Source: Tragulus kanchil (lineage: Eukaryota > Chordata > Mammalia > Artiodactyla > Tragulidae). From it: 64,000 bases of DNA. The DNA lies in contig JAIOJX010000026.1 of assembly GCA_022376925.1 (NCBI GenBank), positions 253,267,330 through 253,331,329 of the forward strand, in the 5' to 3' direction. Below the pieces are notes generated by a model, which was not told where the DNA came from, made no database searches, and worked only from the letters and a program-made list of their open reading frames with translations. The position numbers were made by a program, and so were the translations under genes. Below, piece by piece: positions 54,891 to 64,000 of the stretch (positions within the stretch are counted from its first letter, which is position 1; each line of letters starts with the position of its first letter).

Positions 54891-55711
54891 ACCCTCTATC
54901 ATAACTGTCAGCTCAGATATCATTATAGTTACTTTTTTAATGTTCTGTCTTTCTCAGTAGATGCTTAGCACCTGTGACAGCAGAAACTATAACAGTTCTA
55001 CAATTACTATATGTCTATGACTTAACATAATTCCTGGCCTGTAAGTAGGTAATTAATAGCTATTTAAATATGTACGTGAAAGAATAAATGGATTCACCTC
55101 AAAACTGACAAACACCACTCTACCCGAGTCCTCAAATTCAAAGTACCTGGACTGTTAATTTCATATCTTATAAACCAGATTTAAGGTGGAAACATGTCAA
55201 CTACAAATTGGCACTCACCAATTACACTGCTAATGACTGAACAAGGGCATTTGTCATCTGCCTCGGTGGGGACTGACCCCATGCTGTGACAGCTGCTGAC
55301 CTGCAACACGCCTGAGGGAGTGCAGGGTGGAGTGAGGCCCTCTGTGCTCCAGGGAATCTGGTGGGGCAGGTCTTTAGGTAGGTGGATGTTTTTAGGAACA
55401 GATTTTATTTATTATCTCAATTCTTATATCTCCTCACATTTAGAAAATCACTAACTCCCTTCATGGTGACCTCAGATCCCTGTGACTAACCAAAAACTTT
55501 CTGTTCTTGGTATTAAGCTCCCCCTTCCTCAAAACCGTATATATTGGCTTTCTTCCTGCTGCCTCTTTGGAGCAGTCTCTCAGAGCTATGGGAGATGCTG
55601 CGTCCCAGGCTGCAGGTCTAATTGTGCCCCAAATAAAACTTCACCCACAACTCTCAAGTTGTTCATCTTTTTTTAGTTGACACATGTCTAACAAGGAAAA
55701 TAAACTTTTGG

Positions 55712-55938
55712 GGCTTCCCTGGTGGTCCAGTGGGTAAAGAGTTCGCCTTGTAGTGCAAGGGGTGAATCTATCTCTTGCCTGGGTAGATCCCATGTGTCGC
55801 AGAGCGGCTGGGCCAATTAAGGGCCAGCACTCTGCAGTGAGAGAGGCCACTTGCAATGGGAGGCCCACACAGGCCAAAGAATAAAGATGGATGAAAATAA
55901 ATAAATAAAAAACCAATAAAAAAGGCACTCCCCCCGCC
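55712..55938 (+). mobile_element. CHR-like SINE (D16 copy A)
   Basis: Head GGCTTCCCTGGTGGTCCAGT, with an internal deletion around the usual CCGGTTCGATCCC box. It appears three times, also at 56823-57048 and 57912-58142, through D16 and D17. Confidence 0.87.
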
Positions 55939-56822
55939 CCCAGAAAAGGAAGAAAACTTTGGCTATGAAAGGAAATGGGAAAGGGGCAAATTCAGGTCAC
56001 AACCCTCTATCATAACTGTCAGCTCAGATATCATTATAGTTACTTTTTTAATGTTCTGTCTTTCTCAGTAGATGCTTAGCACCTGTGACAGCAGAAACTA
56101 TAACAGTTCTACAATTACTATATGTCTATGACTTAACGTAATTCCTGGCCTGTAAGTAGGTAATTAATAGCTATTTAAATATGTACGTGAAAGAATAAAT
56201 GGATTCACCTCAAAACTGACAAACACCACTCTACCCGAGTCCTCAAATTCAAAGTACCTGGACTGTTAATTTCATATCTTATAAACCAGATTTAAGGTGG
56301 AAACATGTCAACTACAAATTGGCACTCACCAATTACACTGCTAATGACTGAACAAGGGCATTTGTCATCTGCCTCGGTGGGGACTGACCCCATGCTGTGA
56401 CAGCTGCTGACCTGCAACACGCCTGAGGGAGTGCAGGGTGGAGTGAGGCCCTCTGTGCTCCAGGGAATCTGGTGGGGCAGGTCTTTAGGTAGGTGGATGT
56501 TTTTAGGAACAGATTTTATTTATTATCTCAATTCTTATATCTCCTCACATTTAGAAAATCACTAACTCCCTTCATGGTGACCTCAGATCCCTGTGACTAA
56601 CCAAAAACTTTCTGTTCTTGGTATTAAGCTCCCCCTTCCTCAAAACCGTATATATTGGCTTTCTTCCTGCTGCCTCTTTGGAGCAGTCTCTCAGAGCTAT
56701 GGGAGATGCTGCGTCCCAGGCTGCAGGTCTAATTGTGCCCCAAATAAAACTTCACCCACAACTCTCAAGTTGTTCATCTTTTTTTAGTTGACACATGTCT
56801 AACAAGGAAAATAAACTTTTGG

Positions 56823-57048
56823 GGCTTCCCTGGTGGTCCAGTGGGTAAAGAGTTCGCCTTGTAGTGCAAGGGGTGAATCTATCTCTTGCCTGGGTAGATC
56901 CCATGTGTCGCAGAGCGGCTGGGCCAATTAAGGGCCAGCACTCTTCAGTGAGAGAGGCCACTTGCAATGGGAGGCCCACACAGGCCAAAGAATAAAGATG
57001 GATGAAAATAAATAAATAAAAAACCAATAAAAAAGGCACTCCCCCCGC
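56823..57048 (+). mobile_element. CHR-like SINE (D16 copy B / D17 copy A)
   Basis: Second instance; one base near 56944 differs (CTCTTCAGTG against CTCTGCAGTG). Confidence 0.87.
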
Positions 57049-57109
57049 CCCCAGAAAAGGAAGAAAACTTTGGCTATGAAAGGGGAAATGGGAGAAGGAA
57101 GGACAAATT

Positions 57110-57290
57110 AGGAAATTAAAATTAACATGTGTATACTACTATATATAAAATAAACAACAAGGATTTAATGTATAGCACATGGAACTGTATTCAATATCTT
57201 GTAATAACCTATAATGGAAAAGAATCTGAAGCTGAACACCTAAAACTAACCCAATACTGTAAATCAACTATAGTTAAAATTTTTTCAAAA
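57110..57290 (+). mobile_element. L1 3' end (D17 copy A)
   Basis: AACAACAAGGATTTAATGTA, TAGCACATGGAACTGTATTC and AAATCAACTATAGTTAAAAT mark a ruminant L1 terminus. Repeated at about 58202-58382. Confidence 0.75.
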
Positions 57291-57911
57291 AAAAGATCAA
57301 ATAATGTTCACAGAGAAAATAAAATAGAAAAATAATGGAAGAAATAACCTGAAATGACATTTAATATTAAACTGTATTCAACTAAGGCTAACCTTGTGAC
57401 CATGCTTCTCTTGGCATATGTTCAGGCACAATGACAGAGAAGTTTTGGCATCTGAATAGTGAGTAGCCACTGAGTGAATATTGGTAATGATGATTTTCTC
57501 ACTTTGTTTACTTTGAATAGGCACATGACCCCATTTTGAGTACTGGTGTTAATGGAAATATGAACTGTAGAAGCATGTATGCTGTGTAATACATTATACC
57601 TGCTATGTCATAACACTGCGAATTTGGAGATTTGCTTTCCTTAATCTGCAAATGTTGCCCTACCTTCATTAAGAAATTAGTTGCTGAGCAAAGAGGAATT
57701 TTTCTTTTTTACTGGAGAAACAAAACACGGTTGCTTTTCGTTGCTCACATTGTAAAAAGAAAGTGTAATCCACAATAGCTCTGTAGAATGACAACCAAAG
57801 AAAGGCGCCAAAGAGCAAGAGAGGCCAGTTAAATAAAACTTCACCCACAACTCTCAAGTTGTTCATCTTTTTTTAGTTGACACATGTCTAACAAGGAAAA
57901 TAAACTTTTGG

Positions 57912-58142
57912 GGCTTCCCTGGTGGTCCAGTGGGTAAAGAGTTCGCCTTGTAGTGCAAGGGGTGCTGAATCTATCTCTTGCCTGGGTAGATCCCATGTGT
58001 CGCAGAGCGGCTGGGCCAATTAAGGGCCAGCACTCTGCAGTGAGAGAGGCCACTTGCAATGGGAGGCCCACACAGGCCAAAGAATAAAGATGGATGAAAA
58101 TAAATAAATAAAAAACCAATAAAAAAGGCACTCCCCCCGCCC
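57912..58142 (+). mobile_element. CHR-like SINE (D17 copy B)
   Basis: Third instance; it has three extra bases near 57963, in the box that is shorter in the other two. Confidence 0.87.
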
Positions 58143-59406
58143 CCAGAAAAGGAAGAAAACTTTGGCTATGAAAGGGGAAATGGGAGAAGGAAGGACAAAT
58201 TAGGAAATTAGAATTAACATGTGTATACTACTATATATAAAATAAACAACAAGGATTTAATGTATAGCACATGGAACTGTATTCAATATCTTGTAATAAC
58301 CTATAATGGAAAAGAATCTGAAGCTGAACACCTAAAACTAACCCAATACTGTAAATCAACTATAGTTAAAATTTTTTCAAAAAAAAGATCAAATAATGTT
58401 CACAGAGAAAATAAAATAGAAAAATAATGGAAGAAATAACCTGAAATGACATTTAATATTAAACTGTATTCAACTAAGGCTAACCTTGTGACCATGCTTC
58501 TCTTGGCATATGTTCAGGCACAATGACAGAGAAGTTTTGGCATCTGAATAGTGAGTAGCCACTGAGTGAATATTGGTAATGATGATTTTCTCACTTTGTT
58601 TACTTTGAATATGCACATGACCCCATTTTGAGTACTGGTGTTAATGGAAATATGAACTGTAGAAGCATGTATGCTGTGTAATACATTATACCTGCTATGT
58701 CATAACACTGCGAATTTGGAGATTTGCTTTCCTTAATCTGCAAATGTTGCCCTACCTTCATTAAGAAATTAGTTGCTGAGCAAAGAGGAATTTTTCTTTT
58801 TTACTGGAGAAACAAAACACGGTTGCTTTTCGTTGCTCACATTGTAAAAAGAAAGTGTAATCCACAATAGCTCTGTAGAATGACAACCAAAGAAAGGCGC
58901 CAAAGAGCAAGAGTGGCCAGTTGTAAGAAAGAGGGAAGGAATGGAAAGACAAAGTCATCTTTCTGCCTCTTTGCCTTTATAAGTCCATAAATAGGAATAA
59001 ATCAGTAAGGTCACGCTATGTACTTCTAGATAAGAAGCTACTCTGTTTCTCTTTTAAAAGTACAGAATGTGAGCATCAGCCTCCCCCCAGGGCATTCCTG
59101 ATGTGTGGCTGGTATTGTAAGGTAGAGGCAATCTGATGTTATCAGTGTGGGACATCAGCTCCGCTTCCTCCCTGGCTTTCTAATGTGACTTTGTGGTCAT
59201 GGATAATCTGCGCTGGGAGGCAAGGGACAGGCTGATGCTCCAGGCTAGCAATCAAAGGGGCCCTGCAGGTTTATGTGTTTTGATGGAGGTTTGGAGACCA
59301 AAGCCAGCAAAAAACAATCTGAGGCCTGAGTTTGTAAGATGTCATTATAACTTTGATCATCATGAAACCTAGGAACAGAAAGGACTGGTGAGGGTGGAGA
59401 CGGTAC

Positions 59407-59629
59407 CGTTTAGAGGTGCAGGGATCGCCACAGGTGGGACAACGCTCACAGGTGGGTCCTGAGGCTCCAGGATTCGTGCACACGCACTGGCCGCACACAC
59501 AGTCCCCACGGCCGCTGCAGAGCGCGCCCTCTTCAGAGATGCAGGGGTCCGTGCTGGTGGTGCAGTTGCAGTACTCGCCCGTCCAGCTGCTCCTGCACAC
59601 GCACTCCCCGCAGTCACAGTCGCCGTTCC
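59407..59629 (-). CDS. ITGB6: ITGB6 exon: I-EGF3 and I-EGF4 (D18 copy A)
   Basis: The exon is 223 nt: GG, 73 codons and CG. It follows a CTTGCAG acceptor and ends before donor GTACCG. The protein starts [11 protein letters not shown] and runs through [13 protein letters not shown] to GDPCTSK; the regular cysteines are those of I-EGF modules 3 and 4 in the extracellular stalk. The closing CG joins G of the exon at 53243-53340 to give arginine. The whole exon and its splice sites recur at 60495-60717 within duplication D18. The two copies differ at one base, a silent glycine change (GGG here, GGA in the other). The true gene most likely has one copy. Confidence 0.96.
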
Positions 59630-59873
59630 CTGCAAGACAAAGCTCTGGCTTTCTTAGGGCTAAAACCACTTCTGGATCTTGCAGGTCATCTTTTCTCGTT
59701 ACCTTTAAGCACCATCAAAAAGACTGACGATAAAAAAGAAAAAAAGAGCGAGTGCACACGTTGGGCAGGGAGGAGTGTAGCTAGGAGTGTATTTTGCTAA
59801 CTATATATTTATTGATCTGCTCTCTTAACTGAAGATCAACGTGTTTGCTTGATGTTATATCAAACAGAGTTTA

Positions 59874-59922
59874 TGGGCTTCCCAAGTGGTACCATGGTAA
59901 AGAACCCGCCTGCCAATCTTAT
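59874..59922 (+). mobile_element. Truncated Bov-tA fragment (D18 copy A)
   Basis: Only the tRNA-like head remains (GGGCTTCCCAAGTGGTACCA), followed by a MIR-like scrap ending GGCACATAGTA. Repeated at about 60962-61010. Confidence 0.6.
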
Positions 59923-60494
59923 CCCCACACTGAGCACAATGCCAGGCACATAGTAATCCAATAGCTCTGTAGATGAAAAGAAAGGCGCCAAAGAGCAAGA
60001 GTGGCCAGTTGTAAGAAAGAGGGAAGGAATGGAAAGACAAAGTCATCTTTCTGCCTCTTTGCCTTTATAAGTCCATAAATAGGAATAAATCAGTAAGGTC
60101 ACGCTATGTACTTCTAGATAAGAAGCTACTCTGTTTCTCTTTTAAAAGTACAGAATGTGAGCATCAGCCTCCCCCCAGGGCATTCCTGATGTGTGGCTGG
60201 TATTGTAAGGTAGAGGCAATCTGATGTTATCAGTGTGGGACATCAGCTCCGCTTCCTCCCTGGCTTTCTAATGTGACTTTGTGGTCATGGATAATCTGCG
60301 CTGGGAGGCAAGGGACAGGCTGATGCTCCAGGCTAGCAATCAAAGGGGCCCTGCAGGTTTATGTGTTTTGATGGAGGTTTGGAGACCAAAGCCAGCAAAA
60401 AACAATCTGAGGCCTGAGTTTGTAAGATGTCATTATAACTTTGATCATCATGAAACCTAGGAACAGAAAGGACTGGTGAGGGTGGAGACGGTAC

Positions 60495-60717
60495 CGTTTA
60501 GAGGTGCAGGGATCGCCACAGGTGGGACAACGCTCACAGGTGGGTCCTGAGGCTCCAGGATTCGTGCACACGCACTGGCCGCACACACAGTCTCCACGGC
60601 CGCTGCAGAGCGCGCCCTCTTCAGAGATGCAGGGGTCCGTGCTGGTGGTGCAGTTGCAGTACTCGCCCGTCCAGCTGCTCCTGCACACGCACTCCCCGCA
60701 GTCACAGTCGCCGTTCC
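60495..60717 (-). CDS. ITGB6: ITGB6 exon: I-EGF3/I-EGF4, duplicate (D18 copy B)
   Basis: This is a second full copy of the 223-nt I-EGF3/4 exon, 1088 bases to the right of the first, with the same acceptor and donor. Its only coding difference is a silent G-to-A change in a glycine codon. If both copies were spliced in series, the reading phase would slip (the exon is not a multiple of three) and the second pass would read RERRL then stop. That argues against a working tandem exon. It sits in a 1.1-kb duplicated block with intron sequence on both sides, so I read it as an assembly duplicate. Confidence 0.9.
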
Positions 60718-61043
60718 CTGCAAGACAAAGCTCTGGCTTTCTTAGGGCTAAAACCACTTCTGGATCTTGCAGGTCATCTTTTCTCGTTACCTTTAAGCAC
60801 CATCAAAAAGACTGACGATAAAAAAGAAAAAAAGAGCGAGTGCACACGTTGGGCAGGGAGGAGTGTAGCTAGGAGTGTATTTTGCTAACTGTATATTTAT
60901 TGATCTGCTCTCTTAACTGAAGATCAACGTGTTTGCTTGATGTTATATCAAACAGAGTTTATGGGCTTCCCAAGTGGTACCATGGTAAAGAACCCGCCTG
61001 CCAATCTTATCCCCACACTGAGCACAATGCCAGGCACATAGTA

Positions 61044-62415
61044 GGTGCACCATGACTCTGTTCAATTTGAATGGTTGTACCGACCCCCTACATACTTTTA
61101 TTATATCTTTTAAAAGAGAAAGTTACTAATAATAGAGTAAGATCCTTTGAGATGTTACAAAACACAAAATAGTTTTTGAGAAACAGTCATGGTTGAAGAT
61201 GGGAAAGTACTCCAATGAATGAAGGAAATGGGCATTGGTAAACTTTTCTGGGTCCAACTGAAAAAATAATTGTGTTGTCTATATAGAATTTCTTTAGTGA
61301 TCACTGTTATCTAATATAAAGAGAGGCACTTTAGTCAGACTGTCTGAACTACAAATGGACAGATCAGATTGACTCTTTGAATTTATGTCTGTCCCCATGC
61401 ATGACACAAAATAAACAGAAGACCATCAAAACTGGAACAAAGTTGTTGTTGAGCACAACCCATGGATTTCTACAGCCTTAGATCTCTTGACTTCTGGTTT
61501 CAAGGGCAAAATAAGAGGTGGGGTCAGTATTGCTGTTATACTATATTTGATTACATTTAGGATTTTTTTTTTTTGAAAGACAATTTCAAATGCCTTGAGC
61601 ACACATTTTATTAAAGATTTCTATTAGAACTGCAGTGTAAGGTTCTGCCTTAGATTCTTTCTGAGACATGGTGATGGCCTGTGACTTCAGGCTGGGTTCT
61701 GTCTGCATCTTGTGAAAAGAGGAAACACACCCAGAAGATAAGGAAACACACCTTTTTGAATGAAAGGGGCAAGAGACGCATCTCAGTCTGAACAGACCCT
61801 AAACTTTTCACTTTCCGAGGGGAAAGAAAGAAGCCAGCCTCAGAGGAATCAGTTGGCAGCCGCAGCTGCAGCCAAGAAATGAAATGAAGGTTCACTTCTA
61901 AGGGTATCAGATGGTCTTCAAAGAGCTCGGGATTCTCTGAGGCTTCTTTTCTCAGGCCTTTTCCCCTGAAAGTCAGTCTCTTTTATATGTTCCCAACACA
62001 GTGGTTGGAAGACACAACTTACTTGGTTTTCTCTAAAGATAATAGCTTTCTGTTTTGAAAAGCTATCTGCTCACACACTGTGGGGGGAAAAAAAGCCACG
62101 AGGGCTTACATTCCGCAGTTACTGTATCAGTTGTAATACAAATCTGTATCTTTTAAAAGTAGATGAACACATTTGTAATTCTTGCCTGACTGGACTGTAC
62201 TTAAATATATATGTGTATCTCTCAGAATGACTTTATCATAGTCATGTAATGGGTAATATACTCTTAACCTACAGCGATTTTACTTCTAGAAGTGATATTA
62301 GAATGTAATTCTTCTATTTAAAGTTTTTGTCAATCTGAAAAAAACAAATTGAGCAGTTTTTTATTTGTACCTTCCATAGTCTTCTTCACACATGCCCTTA
62401 TTCGTCTCCTTATGT
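61044..62415 (-). other. ITGB6 intron, nothing recognised
   Basis: AT-rich intron between the I-EGF1/2 and I-EGF3/4 exons, with a T-run at 61562-61573. No further exon is needed by the reading frame. Confidence 0.6.
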
Positions 62416-62421
62416 GAGCAG

Positions 62422-62646
62422 GTATGCATGCTAAGTCGCTTCAGTTGTGTCCTACTCTTTGTGACCCAGTGGACTGTAGCCCACCAGCCTCTTCTGTCCA
62501 TAGAGTTTCTTCAGGCAAGAATACGGAAGTGAGTTGCCATGCCCTTCTCCAGGGGATCTTCCCAATCTAGGGATCCAACCCACATTTCTTACATCTCCTG
62601 CATTGGTAAGTGGGTTCTTTGCCACTAGTGCCACCTGGAAAGCCCC
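62422..62646 (-). mobile_element. Bov-A SINE
   Basis: Reversed element from TGCTAAGTCGCTTCAGTTGT to the CCACCTGGAAAGCCCC edge. Confidence 0.9.
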
Positions 62647-63169
62647 ATTCATCTATGTCACATAACAGGTGTTTAATGAGTACATGTGATGTGAGCAAAG
62701 GTCTTGAAAGACCAGTTAGTAATTTTGTGTCCCTTGTATTTTGCAGTATGTTCCTTAAGCAGCCTAGCTTCTTATCTTTCCAGAGTAACAGGCATTTAAG
62801 AGTTGGGTCACATACCACGGGCCTGATTCAGAATAGTCAGGAATAAAATGGAGTTTGATTATATGCAATGTTATGGCCTCTGGGTAATAACCAAAGAGAA
62901 GCCATCTTTTACCTACTTATTCCCAGGGAAATTGTAATAGAGATGTAAGTCTGATTGGCAGGGGTCTCACCCCTAGCGATGGTCAGAGCCAGAAAACAAT
63001 ATAAGTGAAGATCACTTACCTTAGTCTAAAGATGAACCCACTCAGCTGATCAGCAAACATTTATTGAGCATCTACTATGCCCAGGCAGTGGTGGCAGGTG
63101 CAAAGAGTGCGAAGCCCCTCCTTGACACCTGCCCAGTTGCCCTGGAAGGTGGACTTGGACATAGCCTAC

Positions 63170-63587
63170 CTCCGCAGAGCAGCCCCTTGTGTCTCACGCA
63201 GGAGAAGTTGTCACACTGGCAGTAAGGCCCATAAATGTTTCCATAGGGGGACAGGTGGCAGATACACTGTCCACAGTAGCAGTCTCCTCTCCCGCTGCAC
63301 GAGGGCAGCTCTGGGGCCTCCCTGCAGGCGTCGGTGCTCAGCATGTCCTCTTCACACTCGCAGTGGTGGCCCATGTGACCGGGGTTACAGGCACACACCC
63401 CACACTGGAAGGAGCCCTTGCCGTTGTTGCACCTGGAGCTGTTCACCTCCACTTCCTTCTGGCAATCGCAGCTGCATTCTGGGCTGACGAGGACCTCTAG
63501 GGCATCCCCCAGCCCCACGGGCTTTATGATAATGTGCCTGCTCCTTCTCTCACAGTTTGGTATACTCACAGTTATGTTGAATGAAAC
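63170..63587 (-). CDS. ITGB6: ITGB6 exon: end of hybrid domain, I-EGF1 and I-EGF2
   Basis: The exon is 418 nt: 139 codons plus one base. It opens in phase 0 after a TTTTCCAG acceptor with codons for VSFNIT and closes at GGAG followed by donor GTAGGC. The first ~35 residues ([20 protein letters not shown]) are the end of the hybrid domain. The rest is cysteine-dense integrin EGF sequence, including QCGVCAC and [13 protein letters not shown], ending KGLLCG. The leftover G joins GG of the next exon to make a glycine codon. A good branch-point match (GCTGACT) has its adenosine at about 63621, 34 nt upstream of the exon. A Bov-A SINE begins only about 50 nt upstream of the acceptor. This exon is single copy in the window. 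Confidence 0.97.
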
Positions 63588-63638
63588 CTGGAAAAGGAAG
63601 TACTAATTATCTTCTTCTAGTCAGCAAAATTATATTCC

Positions 63639-63832
63639 TTGGTGGCTCAGTGGTAAAGAACCTGCCTGCCAATGCAGGAAATGTGGGTTCATCCCTGGGT
63701 TGGGAAGATCCCCTAGAGAAGGGCATGGCAGCCCACTCCAGTATTCTTGCCTGGGAAATCCCATGGAGAGAGAAGACTGATGGGCTACAGTTCATGGAGT
63801 TACAGAGTCTGATATGAAGTAGCAACTAAACA
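63639..63832 (+). mobile_element. Bov-A SINE close to a splice acceptor
   Basis: Starts CCTTGGTGGCTCAGTGGTAA and ends near TAGCAACTAAACAACAAGAA. Its left edge is about 50 nt upstream of the acceptor of the exon at 63170-63587, just beyond the inferred branch point. Confidence 0.9.
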
Positions 63833-64000
63833 ACAAGAACAAGCCATCAAAATGCACTGGAGGATACAAAACTGTATGGGGATCAGCTTTGCTGAAAGCA
63901 TTTATTAGGAAATCTATGAAAATTACTTTTGAAATTTTTGAAAGGAAAAGTCTAGCTTCAGTGCACGAAGGTAACTTATGATAGATCATCTGAATATTTT

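Larger units (their letters stand above)
54891..57110. repeat. Tandem duplication D16 (54891-55993 / 56002-about 57110)
   Basis: The offset is 1111. The right edge is fuzzy because the last 20 bases of copy A decay with indels. It contains a CHR-like SINE. Confidence 0.95.
56742..58922. repeat. Tandem duplication D17 (56742-57830 / 57831-58922)
   Basis: The offset is 1089-1092 with no filler. It overlaps D16 copy B, so a block of roughly 360 bases with a CHR-like SINE occurs three times (starting near 55631, 56742 and 57831). Confidence 0.97.
58865..61043. repeat. Tandem duplication D18 (58865-59955 / 59959-61043)
   Basis: The offset is 1088-1094. It carries the I-EGF3/4 exon in both copies. 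The filler is 3 bases. The left end overlaps D17 copy B. Confidence 0.97.

Noticed and set aside
59369..59635. Alanine- and cysteine-rich alternative frames over the I-EGF exon
   Set aside because: They are shadows of the ITGB6 exon, whose frame matches the neighbouring exons in phase and homology.

Overview
The window is nuclear DNA from a ruminant. It is packed with Bov-A/Bov-tA SINEs, tRNA-derived CHR-like SINEs and L1 fragments, with older MIR and MLT1-like repeats, and its only gene is a vertebrate gene split into short exons. There is no prokaryotic, plasmid or phage content. The species cannot be fixed from this sequence; an unusually long CHR-like SINE form is the best lineage clue.

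The gene is ITGB6 (integrin beta-6) on the minus strand. Its last six coding exons run from right to left: 63170-63587 (end of hybrid domain, I-EGF1, I-EGF2), 59407-59629 (I-EGF3/4), 53243-53340 (end of EGF stalk, start of beta-tail), 43912-44031 (beta-tail), 32889-33055 (transmembrane helix and proximal tail) and 24695-24793 (distal tail with NPLY and NVTY motifs, then stop). All reading phases join correctly. The 5' part of the gene lies beyond position 64000. Left of about 22-24 kb is 3' flank without a recognisable gene: an old antisense L1 with nested insertions (about 2.9-9.0 kb), a possible LTR, several SINEs and single-copy DNA. In mammals PLA2R1 lies beyond this side of ITGB6, but none of its exons was seen.

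The dominant unexplained structure is a series of 18 nearly perfect head-to-tail duplications (D1-D18), each 1.03-1.15 kb long. Most have 0-25 bases of unrelated filler at the junction. About 19.8 kb of the 64 kb is redundant, so the underlying locus is probably about 44 kb. The uniform length, the arbitrary breakpoints, indel-type differences between copies, chained triplicates and the duplication of two ITGB6 exons in ways that would break the frame all point to unmerged overlaps between adjacent contigs or gap-fill pieces. I found no new biological system. The duplication pattern is the result to check first, because any gene model or repeat count from this window is affected by it.
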